From NCBI GenBank assembly GCA_017529865.1, contig JAFXNA010000027.1, forward strand, positions 1 to 64,000: a stretch of 64,000 bases of DNA, written 5' to 3'. The stretch comes from Bacteroidaceae bacterium. GTDB lineage: Bacteria > Bacteroidota > Bacteroidia > Bacteroidales > Bacteroidaceae. The translations under genes and the position numbers were made by a program. How positions within the stretch are numbered: position 1 is the first letter of the stretch; each line of letters opens with the position of its first letter. Below the pieces are notes generated by a model, which worked only from the letters and a program-made list of their open reading frames with translations, did no database searches and was not told where the DNA came from. This document shows, in pieces, positions 27,221 to 37,524 of this stretch.

Positions 27221-27976
27221 TCACTCATCGTACTCCCTATACCCGGTCAACACATTAATTGCTTTCCTGATATTGTATTTCACACCATCACTTCCCGTCG
27301 CTTGCAAGTTCAGGAAGTAGACACCATCCTTTACGATACTTCCACCATTCTGACGACCGTCCCAACCCTGATCCACATTCGAAAGATCGAAACTATACAC
27401 CTTCTGTCCCCAGCGGTTGACAATCACACCTTTCATCTTGACAATCGACTGGTGAGTCACATAAAACACATCGTTCTTTGTGTCACCATTGGGCGAAAAA
27501 CCATCAGGACACGATAGTTTCGATTCCGTAATCGTAATCTGAAAGACATCCGATTCGTACTCTATATCCTCCTCGTCAGTCTGCGAGAAAGTCACATAAA
27601 GTTTGATATTATATGTTCCGGCTTTCTCAAGCGTATAGGTCGTATTCTCTTCAAAGCGGTTCATGATTGTCTTCTTCTCACCCTCCTTCGAATCATAGAG
27701 CCTCCATTCACATTTCGCATCCCAACCCACATAATCATCCAGGTTGGCAAACATCTTGATGGTCAGCGGAGCATTCGCTGTCTGCTCCTCACCAGGATTC
27801 ATCTCCACATCCGTCGTAGTCACCTCATTATTCTCCGTCTCAATAATCGTATACGACACCGTTGGATAAGCCGTCTGTGCATTGAGAAGGGTTGAAGAAT
27901 TGAATAAAAAAGCTATTAAGCCAAATACAATGCCCAATAACCTATAACCTATAACCTTTATGATTCTATCGTCCAT
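27221..27976 (-). CDS. Gliding-motility-associated C-terminal (CHU_C) surface protein
   Basis: A 251-residue exported protein. The start is taken at ATG 27976 because the -7 box at 27992-27999 lies inside the longer frame. A signal peptide (about 1-33, ending LLNAQ) is followed by about 125 residues with Ig/PKD-like character (TYTLEKAGTYNIKLYVTF) and a CHU_C domain (about 160-245: GFSPNGDTKNDVFYV, IVNRWGQKVYSF, WDGRQNGG, DGVYFLNLQA). CHU_C is the type-B sorting domain for the type IX secretion system in Bacteroidetes, so surface delivery or release by T9SS is likely. The gene is only 23 bp from uvrA and may share its transcript. Heptamers at 27936-27960 encode the start of the signal peptide (KVIGYRLLGIV). 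Confidence 0.87.
   Translation of the reverse strand: MDDRIIKVIGYRLLGIVFGLIAFLFNSSTLLNAQTAYPTVSYTIIETENNEVTTTDVEMNPGEEQTANAPLTIKMFANLDDYVGWDAKCEWRLYDSKEGEKKTIMNRFEENTTYTLEKAGTYNIKLYVTFSQTDEEDIEYESDVFQITITESKLSCPDGFSPNGDTKNDVFYVTHQSIVKMKGVIVNRWGQKVYSFDLSNVDQGWDGRQNGGSIVKDGVYFLNLQATGSDGVKYNIRKAINVLTGYREYDE
27936..27960 (-). repeat. Heptamers encoding part of a second signal peptide
   Basis: The minus strand reads GGTTATA GGTTATA GGTTATT GGGCATT. Out-of-gene versions of the same heptamers are at 27203-27215 and 46862-46890. Confidence 0.75.
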
Positions 27977-27991
27977 ATCAATATATTTTTG

Positions 27992-27999
27992 CAAAGTTA
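27992..27999 (-). promoter_or_regulatory. -7 box for the CHU_C protein gene
   Basis: The minus strand reads TAACTTTG, 16 bp upstream of the chosen ATG. Confidence 0.7.
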
Positions 28000-28168
28000 C
28001 AAAATAATTCATAATTCATAATGCATAATTCATAATTATTTCATTTTTTCAATTCTTTAATCCTTCAATTCTACTATTTTCATATTAATAACGGAAAATT
28101 CTTTCTTTTATTGCACCGTTTTTTATTCCAAGCCACTTTTTGCCCCATAACAGATAAAGAATTGCAGA

Positions 28169-28234
28169 TACGTTGAACTGGGAGAGAAGCTACGTTCAAA
28201 CGGGAGGGAACATACGTTAGAGCGGGAGAGAACC
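28169..28234. repeat. Three tandem 22-bp repeats
   Basis: Three contiguous units begin TACGTTGAACTGGGAGAGAA, TACGTTCAAACGGGAGGGAA and TACGTTAGAGCGGGAGAGAA, each 22 bp. Consensus is TACGTTnnAnCGGGAGRGAAnn. They lie in the 579-bp gene-free gap between two divergent genes. No coding gene can be supported in 28013-28590. Confidence 0.75.
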
Positions 28235-28248
28235 CATATCTCTTCGTT

Positions 28249-28292
28249 CGGCAGCGGCCGCAGACGATATCAGCAGCGCCCGCTGCCGATAT
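28249..28292. other. GC-rich nested hairpins
   Basis: CGGCAGCGG (28249-28257) pairs with CCGCTGCCG (28280-28288). Alternatively ATATCAGCAGCG (28267-28278) pairs with CGCTGCCGATAT (28281-28292) with one mismatch. The two stems are mutually exclusive. GC content is far above the neighbouring AT-rich sequence. It directly follows the 22-bp repeats; a structured RNA or mobile remnant is possible. Confidence 0.45.
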
Positions 28293-28509
28293 GGGCAGCG
28301 AGCGCCGACGAATTGAGCAGCAGCCGCTGCGTACCAAGTTTATATATGGGAGGTATTTATCTGACAAACGAAGGCTCAATCGTGCACGTCTATTCATAAC
28401 TAACGCCTTTTTATACTGCAAAGATATTGTTTTTTCCAGAAACTGACACTTTTCGAGGGCAAGAAAGTATTTTTTGGCATTTTTATTTCTTCAATTCGTG
28501 AAAAAGTAG

Positions 28510-28517
28510 TAATTTTG
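28510..28517 (+). promoter_or_regulatory. -7 box for the TPR/ribH/tamB operon
   Basis: TAATTTTG, 73 bp upstream of the ATG at 28591. Confidence 0.65.
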
Positions 28518-28590
28518 CACGCTAATTGTGGGTAGGCTTAAGACCACAATGTGTAAGATAATTATAAAATGTAAAAAATAATAGAAGAAA

Positions 28591-29274
28591 ATGGCAAAAA
28601 ACAAAAAAGCATCAAACGACGTAATCGGACTTGATGTACAACTGAGCAAATCAGAGGCTTTCATTGAAAAGCATCTCAAGTTAATTCTTGCAATCCTCGC
28701 AGTAGTGGTTATCGTAGTATCGGGTATTTTCATCTATCGTCACTACATGTCGAACCAGACTGCCGAGGCTAACGAAGCTATCGGAGCCAGTCAGACTGCA
28801 TTCGGTATGGAGCAGTATGAGCAGGCACTGAATGGCGACGGTGTGAAGGAAAAAGGTTTCCTGAAGATTATCGACGAGTATAGCGGAACAACTACTGCCA
28901 ACCTCGCAAAGGCATATGCTGGTCTGTGTTATGCAAACCTGGACAAGGTGGATGAGGCTATCAAGATGCTCGAGGCTTTCGATCCTCAGGACGACCAAAT
29001 GATTTCTCCAAGCGCCATTGCTGCACTCGGCAACTGTTACGTAAAGAAGGGTGACAACCAGAAGGGTGCAGAGACTCTCGTGAAGGCTGCCAAGGCTGCC
29101 GACAACGAGGCAGTAAGTCCTATCTTCCTGCTTCAGGCCGGTGAGGTGTACGAGGAACTGGGCAATCCTGACAAGGCTCTCGAACTCTATAAGGAAATCA
29201 AGGACAAGTACTTCCGTTCTTCACTTACCAGCAGTGGTGAGATCAACAAGTACATTGAGAGAGTAAGCAAGTAA
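28591..29274 (+). CDS. Membrane-anchored tetratricopeptide-repeat protein (YfgM-like)
   Basis: A 227-residue protein with a cytoplasmic N-terminus, one membrane helix (about 30-50, [19 protein letters not shown]) and a periplasmic TPR region (about 95-220; [61 protein letters not shown] in sequence). The topology and size match YfgM/DUF2133-type proteins, which assist envelope protein folding near the Sec translocon in proteobacteria; this is an inference from layout. It is first in a run with ribH and tamB. Confidence 0.85.
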   Translation: MAKNKKASNDVIGLDVQLSKSEAFIEKHLKLILAILAVVVIVVSGIFIYRHYMSNQTAEANEAIGASQTAFGMEQYEQALNGDGVKEKGFLKIIDEYSGTTTANLAKAYAGLCYANLDKVDEAIKMLEAFDPQDDQMISPSAIAALGNCYVKKGDNQKGAETLVKAAKAADNEAVSPIFLLQAGEVYEELGNPDKALELYKEIKDKYFRSSLTSSGEINKYIERVSK

Positions 29275-29279
29275 ACAGA

Positions 29280-29310
29280 CCCACTCCCGCTCCTCTTTTT
29301 GGGGGAGAAT
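29280..29310. repeat. Short GC-rich palindromic element between TPR gene and ribH
   Basis: CCACTCCCGCTCCTC and TTTGGGGGAGAAT. It is a partial relative of the elements at 13427, 54800 and 57501 (shared start AGACCCACTCCC). Confidence 0.45.
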
Positions 29311-29317
29311 TTATAGT

Positions 29318-29809
29318 ATGGCTACTAAAAACCATAATCTATCTGACTACGATATCAACAGCGTTCCCGATGCTAAGGGCATGAAAGTTGGTATCGTAGT
29401 TAGCGAATGGAACGACAACATCACTGGAGCGTTGCTTGATGGTGCACGTGAAACACTGATGCGGCACGGTGTGGCAGAGAGCGACATCGTGGTCGAAACG
29501 GTGCCAGGCAGTTTTGAGCTGATACTCGGCGCACAACTGATGGTGAAGACGTCTGTTGATGCTGTCATCGCTATAGGCTGCGTGATTCGTGGCGACACTC
29601 CACATTTCGACTATATCTGTGAGGGCACCACATACGGACTGGCACGCCTGAACGCCACACAGTCCAAACCGGTCATCTATGGTCTCATCACCACCAACAA
29701 TATGCAGCAGGCACTCGACCGCTGCGGAGGAAAGATGGGCAACAAGGGTGACGAATGTGCCGTAGCAGCAATAAAGATGATTGCCTTATCAAGAAGGTTA
29801 AGCAAATAA
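29318..29809 (+). CDS. ribH: 6,7-dimethyl-8-ribityllumazine synthase
   Basis: A 163-residue lumazine synthase, the penultimate step of riboflavin synthesis, normally assembling as a 60-mer or pentamer. Features: [16 protein letters not shown] with the substrate-binding Trp, [31 protein letters not shown] with the catalytic His, and the late phosphate-binding segment [14 protein letters not shown]. Full length. It precedes tamB, whose predicted ATG lies 55 bp inside the ribH end. Confidence 0.97.
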   Translation: MATKNHNLSDYDINSVPDAKGMKVGIVVSEWNDNITGALLDGARETLMRHGVAESDIVVETVPGSFELILGAQLMVKTSVDAVIAIGCVIRGDTPHFDYICEGTTYGLARLNATQSKPVIYGLITTNNMQQALDRCGGKMGNKGDECAVAAIKMIALSRRLSK

Positions 29810-32800
29810 GCAGAGGTGTGATTGGCGGCATACTTATTCTTTATCTATGCCTCATCATACTGGTCAACATTCCAAGCATCCAACAAACGATCGGAGGTTG
29901 GGTAGCTGATATTTTGTCGGAACAAATCGGAACGGAAGTTCGGATTGGAAAAGTGAAATTGGGACTTCTGAACCGTCTGATTTTAGACGATGTCTATATT
30001 GCCGATCAATCGAAGAAAAAACTCATCAGCATTGACCGTACATCGGTCAAGATTGACCTTGTCGCACTGACGCAAGGGAAGGTCCGTGTGTCGAACGCAC
30101 AGCTGTTCGGCCCCACCCTGCATGTCAGAAAAGCTACACCAGACGACAAAACCAACTTGCAGTTCCTGATTGATGCGTTCTCAGAAGACGATGAGGACTC
30201 GAATCCTATTGATGTACGTATCAATTCGTTCATCATGCGCAGAGGTCATGTGACTTATGACGTATTGAGCGAAGCACAGCAGGCAACCCTAGACCCGAAC
30301 CATCTCGACATCGACCGTATAGACATCACGATGTCACTACGAGCATTGAGCGAGGATAGCCTGAACCTGACCATCAAAAGACTGAACGGCATAGAAAAAC
30401 ATAGCGGACTGGAACTGAAAAGCCTGCAAGCACAGGTGGAGGCGAACAAGCAACAAGGACGAGTGACAGACTTCCAAATCGAGATGCCACAATCATCGCT
30501 AAATATCGACACACTCACAGCCTCGTATGCCAACTACGAGAAAGACAAGTCGTTTGAATTTGCCACAGAGATACAAACTGCAGACATTACACCTGACGAC
30601 TTCAAAAGTCTGATGCCACGATTGGAGAGCCTCACTACCCCACTCCATCTCAGTACCAAAATCAATGGGTCGCAAGAGCGGATTAATGTTGAGCGACTGA
30701 CGCTACAAACGATTCCACAAAGCCTAACCGCTCAACTGAACGGCTCTATCAACAATCTACAGACAGCCGACCAAAAAATCCATATAGACATTCAGCAACT
30801 GTCGATGAACAACGAAGCAAAAGCCAAGCTATTCCAATTCCTTTCACCTAATGACCCGATGCCTGCTATCGTTGACAACATCGGGCGGATGGACTATCGA
30901 GGCACAATTGATAAGACATCTGGACAGCTGATGGCTGACGGTACACTCATCAGCGATGCAGGAAATGCACGAGTAAACCTTGACCTGACAGACGGAAAGG
31001 TATTTAAAGCCCATACTGTGGGCGACGACATTAATATCGGCCAGCTAATGGATAGTCCGGATTTTGGAACAACATCGTTCGATCTGACGATGAATGGACA
31101 AATCACTAATCAACAGCCAGAGGGAACCATTCAGGGCAAAATCAACACATTGGAATATAACGGTCATCAATATAACAATATTACACTCGATGCCACTCGA
31201 AAGGACGGAATGATAAAAGGTATGGTAAACAGTGCCGACGAACTGGCACGCTTCGACCTTGACGGCTCGTACGATGAGCGCAACAGCCGCATTGCTGGAA
31301 CACTGAACTTGCATCATCTCAGTCCACATACGCTGAACCTCGTCAAAGGGATGGAGGGGCAGTCGCTCAGTATGAATGCCGATGTCGACATCCATGGGAA
31401 CAACCTGAATTCGCTGTTAGGCAACATAGACATTAACAACCTAAGCATTCACGACAAGGAAAACACCGTCAATCTGGAACATATCAATCTGAACATCAGC
31501 CAGGAACAGGCTGATAAGTCAATCGATATAAAAACCGACTTTGCAGAAGCACATCTCTGTGGACAGATTGAGTTGGACGGCATTGTCGATGCATTTAAGA
31601 ACCAGGTAGCGAGTCATCTACCCTCATTGGTGCAGCATACGCGTGACAACCGCAATCGCTTTGCCTTCGATGCCACCCTGACCGAGTCGGACTTTCTGAA
31701 ACATTTCATAGAGACCGACTATGTAATCGACCAACCTGTCAACATCAAAGGCTATATCGATGCAGTAGCCGACACGATGACAGTCGATATCGAAGCGCCT
31801 CGTATTAGTAATAATAATAATGTGTATGTCGACACGCATGTGCTATGTACCAACTCGCATCGTATGATGAGTGCCTCACTCAATACCCGTCAGCGCCAAG
31901 AAAACACTGTACTGAGTTATCTACTGACCGCCGATGCGAAAGATGACAAATTAGAGACGTTCATCAACTGGGAGGACAGGAAAAACAACATGACCAACGG
32001 AACGGTCTATGCGACGACAGTCTTTTCGGACATACAAGGTAAGGTAAACGCAGATGTCAACATCCACAAATCACAAGTAACGCTGAACGACACCATTTGG
32101 CAAGTAGCACCTTCCCATCTGCAATACTATGACAAGCGTATCGTGTGCGAGGATGTGAAGATGTACAAAGAGAATCAGTCCATCGTACTCAACGGTGCAA
32201 TATCTGAAAAGATGTCCGATTCGCTCATTGTCGACCTCGATAACATCGAAGTGGCTTACATCACTGATATTGTAGACTTTGATGCCGTAAGTTTCCAAGG
32301 ACAGGCTTCTGGACGAGCACAAATCAGCAATGTCTATGATGACATCCACCTGAATGCCAACCTCATAGTCAATAATATGCACCTACAAGAGGGACGATTA
32401 GGTACAGGCCATATCCAGGCCTACTGGGACAGCACCATCAAAGGTATGCGAGTAAACGGACACATCACCGACTTCTATAAGAACCTGAATCGCACTACCG
32501 ATGTTGAAGGTTTTATTTCTCCCAGTCAGAACGATATTGACCTCAAGATCACCACTCATGACACCAACGCAGAGTTCCTCAATGGCTTCCTGTCGTCTAC
32601 GTTCCGAAACTTCAAAGGACGCACTAATGGAGTGTTACATGTAATAGGACCGTTGAACGACGTGAACCTCGTGGGCGACATTTGTGCTGATGTAGCGATG
32701 ACCCTCAGAGCTACAAATGTACAGTACCACATCAACCCATCCGATACCCTCCATCTGCGTCCATACGCATTCCTGTTCAACAACATCCGTCTGACTGACG

Positions 32801-34218
32801 ATCAAGGCAACACAGGTATTGTCAATGGTACGCTAGCACACAAGAACATGAAGAACTTCAAGTACGACTTTGTCATCAACACTCAAAACCTTACCATCTA
32901 CGATGAGCATGAGTTTAATTCCGATAAGTTCTATGCCACCGTCTATGCCGATGCCACGCTGGAGATTCATGGTTCCGATGGTCACCCATTACGTATGACC
33001 GCCGATGTCACCCCAACACGTGGAAGTGTGTTTGCTTATGATGCCGCTACACCCGATGCGATCAATACGGGTAGTTTTGTGGAATTCCGCGATATGACCC
33101 CTCACGAAGCAGAACCAAAGAAATATCTGCTCTTCAATGAAAGCGACAAGGAAGATTGGGACGAAGAAGATACGAACGAAGCTTCCGATATAATCGAATA
33201 TCAAGGTGACATTTTCATGGATATCAGCATTCATGTCAACCCCGACTGCGAAATCAAACTCCGCATGGATAATGTCGAAGATGGCTATATGTCGACCTAT
33301 GGTTCGGGAACCTTGCTTGCACACTATCACAACAAGAGTCCATTCTCGCTCAATGGTATCTATCAGATTGATGGAGGTCGCTATCGCCTCTACCTGCAAG
33401 ACATCATCTTCCGAGATTTGGACCTCCAGCAAGGTAGCAATGTGGAATTCAATGGTAATCCATTCGATGCCAACATTCATCTCATTTGTCACCACATCCT
33501 CAATGCCGTACCGCTACAGGACATCACAGCTGGCTATTCCATCGGGTCGAACAACAAAGTGAAAGTCATCTGTGTACTCGATATCACAGGTAAGTTAGGC
33601 AACATGAACTTCGGATTTGACATCCAGTTGCCAAACGTGAACGACGAAACACGCCAATTGGTCAAGAGCCTCATCAGTACAGAGGATGAGATGAATATGC
33701 AGATGATCTACCTGTTGGGCCTTGGACGCTTCTACTCGAACGAATACGCACGCGCGGCTGGAGAATCTGGGTCGAATCAAGCTGTCAATACCTTGTTGTC
33801 GTCCACCATCTCTGGACAAATCAACCAAATGCTCTCGAACGTAATTGGTCAAGACAGTAAGTGGAACTTCGGAACCGGACTTTCGACAGGTGAGAAAGGA
33901 TGGAATGACCTCGACGTAGAAGGCATCTTGTCAGGTCGATTGCTCGACGACCGCTTGCTTATCAACGGAAACTTTGGCTATCGTGACAATGCACTCACCA
34001 ATACAGCCAACTTCATCGGTGATTTCGACGTGAAATGGCGACTCACAAAAAACGGAAAGACCTTCATTAAGGCCTACAACCAGACCAACGACCGCTATTT
34101 CACTAAGACCACCCTTAACACGCAGGGTATCGGCATTACCTACCAGCGCGACTTCGACTCATGGAAGGCGTTGTTCCGCAGGAAAATGAAAGAAGAAAAC
34201 ATGAAAAATAGTAAATAA
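29755..34218 (+). CDS. tamB: TamB-like translocation/assembly protein (DUF490)
   Basis: A 1487-residue AsmA/TamB-type bridge protein: one N-terminal signal-anchor helix (about 23-42, [17 protein letters not shown]), a very long beta-rich repeat region, and a C-terminal DUF490 domain (about 1080-1460; [50 protein letters not shown]). TamB proteins span the periplasm and move phospholipids or assist outer-membrane barrel assembly; Bacteroidetes usually lack TamA. The start is uncertain: ATG 29755 overlaps ribH by 55 bp; an in-frame GTG at 29818 would start at the membrane helix and lose basic residues KKVKQISR that a signal anchor needs, so 29755 is preferred. Confidence 0.92.
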   Translation: MCRSSNKDDCLIKKVKQISRGVIGGILILYLCLIILVNIPSIQQTIGGWVADILSEQIGTEVRIGKVKLGLLNRLILDDVYIADQSKKKLISIDRTSVKIDLVALTQGKVRVSNAQLFGPTLHVRKATPDDKTNLQFLIDAFSEDDEDSNPIDVRINSFIMRRGHVTYDVLSEAQQATLDPNHLDIDRIDITMSLRALSEDSLNLTIKRLNGIEKHSGLELKSLQAQVEANKQQGRVTDFQIEMPQSSLNIDTLTASYANYEKDKSFEFATEIQTADITPDDFKSLMPRLESLTTPLHLSTKINGSQERINVERLTLQTIPQSLTAQLNGSINNLQTADQKIHIDIQQLSMNNEAKAKLFQFLSPNDPMPAIVDNIGRMDYRGTIDKTSGQLMADGTLISDAGNARVNLDLTDGKVFKAHTVGDDINIGQLMDSPDFGTTSFDLTMNGQITNQQPEGTIQGKINTLEYNGHQYNNITLDATRKDGMIKGMVNSADELARFDLDGSYDERNSRIAGTLNLHHLSPHTLNLVKGMEGQSLSMNADVDIHGNNLNSLLGNIDINNLSIHDKENTVNLEHINLNISQEQADKSIDIKTDFAEAHLCGQIELDGIVDAFKNQVASHLPSLVQHTRDNRNRFAFDATLTESDFLKHFIETDYVIDQPVNIKGYIDAVADTMTVDIEAPRISNNNNVYVDTHVLCTNSHRMMSASLNTRQRQENTVLSYLLTADAKDDKLETFINWEDRKNNMTNGTVYATTVFSDIQGKVNADVNIHKSQVTLNDTIWQVAPSHLQYYDKRIVCEDVKMYKENQSIVLNGAISEKMSDSLIVDLDNIEVAYITDIVDFDAVSFQGQASGRAQISNVYDDIHLNANLIVNNMHLQEGRLGTGHIQAYWDSTIKGMRVNGHITDFYKNLNRTTDVEGFISPSQNDIDLKITTHDTNAEFLNGFLSSTFRNFKGRTNGVLHVIGPLNDVNLVGDICADVAMTLRATNVQYHINPSDTLHLRPYAFLFNNIRLTDDQGNTGIVNGTLAHKNMKNFKYDFVINTQNLTIYDEHEFNSDKFYATVYADATLEIHGSDGHPLRMTADVTPTRGSVFAYDAATPDAINTGSFVEFRDMTPHEAEPKKYLLFNESDKEDWDEEDTNEASDIIEYQGDIFMDISIHVNPDCEIKLRMDNVEDGYMSTYGSGTLLAHYHNKSPFSLNGIYQIDGGRYRLYLQDIIFRDLDLQQGSNVEFNGNPFDANIHLICHHILNAVPLQDITAGYSIGSNNKVKVICVLDITGKLGNMNFGFDIQLPNVNDETRQLVKSLISTEDEMNMQMIYLLGLGRFYSNEYARAAGESGSNQAVNTLLSSTISGQINQMLSNVIGQDSKWNFGTGLSTGEKGWNDLDVEGILSGRLLDDRLLINGNFGYRDNALTNTANFIGDFDVKWRLTKNGKTFIKAYNQTNDRYFTKTTLNTQGIGITYQRDFDSWKALFRRKMKEENMKNSK

Positions 34219-34219
34219 T

Positions 34220-36178
34220 ATGGCAAACTACGGATTTATCAAGGTTGCTGCAGCTGTACCACAAGTCAAAGTCTGCGACTGCACATGGAACACCAATCAG
34301 TTAGAGAGCCTCGCCGCTCAGGCTGAAGGAAAAGGTGTGGAAATCATCTGTTTTCCCGAACTCGCTATCACAGGCTACACCTGTGCCGATCTCTTCCTCC
34401 AACAACAGTTGTTGGAAAGTTGTGAGAACGCATTGTTTCGTCTGCTCGACGTCACTCGTTCGCTCAACATCATCATCATTGTCGGACTCCCAGTCCGCGT
34501 CAATACGACCCTGTTGAATGCCGCAGCAGTCATCCAGAAAGGAAAGATTCTGGGCATCGTTCCCAAGTCCTTCATCCCCAACTACCGTGAGTTCTACGAA
34601 AAGCGTTGGTTCTCATCTGGAGCAAACATTAACACCATGGTGACCCTCTGTGCACAGACTGTTCCAGTGTCTCGCGACCTGCTGTTCCGCACCAGCAACT
34701 GTGCGTTCGGTATAGAAATCTGCGAGGACCTCTGGGCACCAATTCCGCCAAGTTCCACCCTTGCACTTCAAGGTGCAGACATTATCTTCAACCTCTCAGC
34801 CAGCGATGAAGTGGTCAGCAAACATCAGTACCTTTGTAGCCTCATCGCACAACAGTCTGCCCGCTGTATCAGCGGTTACGTCTATGCATCTTGTGGCTTT
34901 GGCGAGTCCTCACAAGACCTTGTCTTTGCCGGCAATGGCATGATATACGAGAATGGAAAACTGCTCGCAGAAGGGCATCGATTCAGTATGAAGGAACAAC
35001 TCGTCATCTCCGAAATCGACGTTGAATACCTGCGTTCTGCCCGTCAGGCCAACATCACCTTTGCCGACAGCCAACTGTCAACAGTCAACAACCAACCATC
35101 AACTACCATTGAGGCCGTATCGTACGATGCATGGGACAACAAGCCTACCCTCACTCGCACCATCGACCCAAGTCCCTTCGTTCCGAAAGGCGACCTGCTC
35201 AATCAGCGGTGCGACGAAATCTTTGCCATTCAGGTGGCAGGATTGGCAAAACGTATCGACCACATCAAAGCTAAGACACTTGTCATCGGTATCTCTGGCG
35301 GACTAGACTCCACCCTTGCACTCCTCGTAGCAGCCAAGACAATGGATAAATTAGGTCGTAACCGCAAGGACATCATCGCCATCACGATGCCTGGATTTGG
35401 CACCACCGACCGCACCTACAACAATGCTCTCTCGCTTATGCGTTCGTTGGGTGTCACTCTGCGCGAGATATCCATCAAAGATGCATGTATCCAGCACTTC
35501 AAAGACATCAACCACGACATCAACGTCCACGATGTGACTTATGAGAACAGTCAGGCACGCGAACGCACACAGATTCTGATGGATATTGCGAATCAAGAGG
35601 GCGGCATCGTAGTTGGAACTGGAGACCTCTCAGAACTTGCACTCGGATGGGCCACCTACAATGGTGACCACATGTCCAACTATGGTGTCAACTGTTCCAT
35701 CCCTAAGACCCTCGTACGCCATCTCGTCAAGTGGGTTGCACAAACTAGTGTAGATGAAGCATCGAAGGCAACCCTCCTCGATATTGTTGACACACCTATT
35801 AGTCCAGAGCTTATCCCTGCAGACGAAAACGGACAAATCCTACAGAAGACCGAAGACCTCGTAGGTCCCTACGAGTTGCACGACTTCTTCCTCTATCATT
35901 TTATGCGCAATGCCTTCACTCCTGCGAAGATCTATTTCCTCGCTCAGCAGGCCTTCCGCAACACTTACGATGACGAGACCATCATGAAATGGCTACGCAC
36001 CTTCATCCGCCGCTTCTTCAGCCAACAATTTAAGCGATCCTGTGTACCCGACGGACCTAAAGTCGGTAGTGTAAGCCTCAGTCCACGAGGCGACTGGCGT
36101 ATGCCAAGTGATGCAACTGCAGCCGAATGGCTCAAGAATCTCGAAGAAGTATCATCCGCACTACCCTTATTCACATGA
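34220..36178 (+). CDS. nadE: Glutamine-dependent NAD+ synthetase
   Basis: A 652-residue two-domain enzyme. The N-terminal carbon-nitrogen hydrolase domain (1-275) supplies ammonia from glutamine with the triad Glu (CFPELAITGY), Lys (VPKSFIPNY) and Cys (GIEICEDLWAP). The C-terminal synthetase domain (about 330-640) carries the PPi-loop ISGGLDSTLALL and GTGDLSELALGW, and amidates nicotinic acid adenine dinucleotide. A run of CAACTAT-type heptamers at 35071-35107 codes for an interdomain stretch (SQLSTVNNQPSTT) that seems not to belong to the family core. One bp separates it from tamB, and its stop overlaps the next ATG (ATGA). Confidence 0.97.
   Translation: MANYGFIKVAAAVPQVKVCDCTWNTNQLESLAAQAEGKGVEIICFPELAITGYTCADLFLQQQLLESCENALFRLLDVTRSLNIIIIVGLPVRVNTTLLNAAAVIQKGKILGIVPKSFIPNYREFYEKRWFSSGANINTMVTLCAQTVPVSRDLLFRTSNCAFGIEICEDLWAPIPPSSTLALQGADIIFNLSASDEVVSKHQYLCSLIAQQSARCISGYVYASCGFGESSQDLVFAGNGMIYENGKLLAEGHRFSMKEQLVISEIDVEYLRSARQANITFADSQLSTVNNQPSTTIEAVSYDAWDNKPTLTRTIDPSPFVPKGDLLNQRCDEIFAIQVAGLAKRIDHIKAKTLVIGISGGLDSTLALLVAAKTMDKLGRNRKDIIAITMPGFGTTDRTYNNALSLMRSLGVTLREISIKDACIQHFKDINHDINVHDVTYENSQARERTQILMDIANQEGGIVVGTGDLSELALGWATYNGDHMSNYGVNCSIPKTLVRHLVKWVAQTSVDEASKATLLDIVDTPISPELIPADENGQILQKTEDLVGPYELHDFFLYHFMRNAFTPAKIYFLAQQAFRNTYDDETIMKWLRTFIRRFFSQQFKRSCVPDGPKVGSVSLSPRGDWRMPSDATAAEWLKNLEEVSSALPLFT
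35071..35107 (+). repeat. Heptamers in the nadE interdomain linker
   Basis: CAACTGT CAACAGT CAACAAC CAACCAT CAACTAC. The same heptamer occurs outside genes at 62835-62865. Confidence 0.75.
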
Positions 36179-37038
36179 AGAAATTCTTTTTCCTTATGAC
36201 TGTCGTCTTATGCTTGTTCTCATGCAGCAAAGACGATAGCTCCAACGTCATCTTCACAGGCGTGACACTCGGCAAATACGAATCGCGCCTCGAAGTACCC
36301 CAACTTGCAGGGGGTGATAACCTTTTTATCCAACATAGTGTCAAGATAGGTAACGATTCCGTCATGACCTATTGCCTCGAATACAACCCAGCCAAGAATC
36401 ACTCACGCTGGATTGCCTTCCGCTTCGACGGCATGACACGCGATTTAGGGAGCGGACGCACCAATGCATGGGCCGACGATCCCAAACTGCCCCAAAAATA
36501 CCAAATAGGTTCTGGGGCTTTCAGCCGCTACACCCGAGGACACCTCTGTGCCTCCTACGATCGTCAGTACAACAAGGAAGCCAATCGTCAGACTTTCTAC
36601 ATGACTAATATGTCACCTATGCAGTACGATTTCAATGGCAACTATTGGACAGCCTTCGAACAATATGTGCAAGGCATCGGACGTGATGCCAGTTTTGCCG
36701 ACACTCTCTATGTTGTCAAGGGGGGCACAATCGACCAGACACAAGGAACCGTCAACAGCAGTGGCGGCAAATCCATCGTTGTACCACGCTACTACTTCAT
36801 AGCTTTACTCCGCTTCAAGGCTGGCAACTACAGTGCAATCGGTTTCTGGGTAGAGCACAAAGACTATGGCTACTCAGGCAGCCAGTATGCTCCTTCTTAC
36901 GTAGTGCGTGACAAAGCCGTCAATATTGATGAGCTGGAAAAAAAGACAGGTATTGACTTCTTCCACAACCTGCCCAATCTCAAGGAAGATGCCATTGAAG
37001 GCGAGGATGTGGAAACCCTGAAAAAACTATGGTTCTAA
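36175..37038 (+). CDS. DNA/RNA non-specific endonuclease lipoprotein
   Basis: A 287-residue exported nuclease of the NUC/beta-beta-alpha-metal family. The start is ATG 36175, overlapping the nadE stop; a lipobox LFSC follows at about residue 16. The active site reads YTRGHLCASYDR near residue 120: the usual first Asp of DRGH is Thr, with Arg-Gly-His (general base His) retained, and MTNMSPM about 22 residues later supplies the metal-binding Asn. Lipid anchoring suggests nucleic-acid degradation at the outer membrane for nutrient use or defence. Functional coupling to nadE is unclear. Confidence 0.88.
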   Translation: MKKFFFLMTVVLCLFSCSKDDSSNVIFTGVTLGKYESRLEVPQLAGGDNLFIQHSVKIGNDSVMTYCLEYNPAKNHSRWIAFRFDGMTRDLGSGRTNAWADDPKLPQKYQIGSGAFSRYTRGHLCASYDRQYNKEANRQTFYMTNMSPMQYDFNGNYWTAFEQYVQGIGRDASFADTLYVVKGGTIDQTQGTVNSSGGKSIVVPRYYFIALLRFKAGNYSAIGFWVEHKDYGYSGSQYAPSYVVRDKAVNIDELEKKTGIDFFHNLPNLKEDAIEGEDVETLKKLWF

Positions 37039-37040
37039 TT

Positions 37041-37095
37041 ACGCAACAACAGATTCTTGTTATTGCCCGTAAGTAATACCTTATAATAACAGATT
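37041..37095 (+). promoter_or_regulatory. Possible SOS-type operator and promoter of umuDC
   Basis: ATTACGCAACAA and TTGTTATTGCCCGTAAGTAAT are imperfect inverted halves, with AACAA/TTGTT at the centre. TATAAT at 37083-37088 could be a -7-like element. No TAnnTTTG is visible. The operator call is by position before umuD only. Confidence 0.35.
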
Positions 37096-37524
37096 ATGCC
37101 TCTCGAAATTCTTAACATAGAAGACACAACAGCACGAGCCTCTATTCCATTCTCTGACGGAGGCGTGAAAGCAGGATTCCCATCGCCTGCTCAGGACTAT
37201 ATGGATCAAACCATCGACTTCAACCGAGAATTGATTACACATAAGGCCACAACGTTCTGTACACGTGTATCGGGTGACTCTATGATTGATGCATACATCC
37301 ATGATGGTGATTACCTTATTGTCGATCGTTCACTCGAACCACGTCACGACGATATGGCTGTTTGTTTCATCGATGGGGAGTTCACGCTCAAATATGTCGA
37401 AGTACGTCCGGACGGCATCTGGTTACGTCCTGCCAATCCCGACTATCCATCTATCAAAGTCGACCCCGAAAGCGACTTCACTATTTGGGGAGTCGTCACC
37501 TACTCCATCCACAAACGCCGCTAA
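37096..37524 (+). CDS. umuD: UmuD-like S24 peptidase, SOS polymerase subunit
   Basis: A 142-residue LexA-family protein without DNA-binding domain. Self-cleavage site Ala26-Gly27 in VKAGFPSP, catalytic Ser62 in SGDSM and Lys99 in FTLKYVE. On DNA damage RecA filaments stimulate cleavage, and the processed form joins UmuC to make the translesion polymerase. The stop and the umuC start overlap (TAATG at 37522-37526). Confidence 0.96.
   Translation: MPLEILNIEDTTARASIPFSDGGVKAGFPSPAQDYMDQTIDFNRELITHKATTFCTRVSGDSMIDAYIHDGDYLIVDRSLEPRHDDMAVCFIDGEFTLKYVEVRPDGIWLRPANPDYPSIKVDPESDFTIWGVVTYSIHKRR

Noticed and set aside
28080-28421. 113-codon minus-strand frame
   Set aside because: It runs through the 22-bp repeats and hairpins, its composition is dictated by them (repeated ...LTYVPSRLNVASLP), and it has no promoter or family resemblance.
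37362-37523. 54-codon extension of umuC
   Set aside because: It overlaps umuD in another frame; MFALCDCDSFF is the conserved UmuC start.
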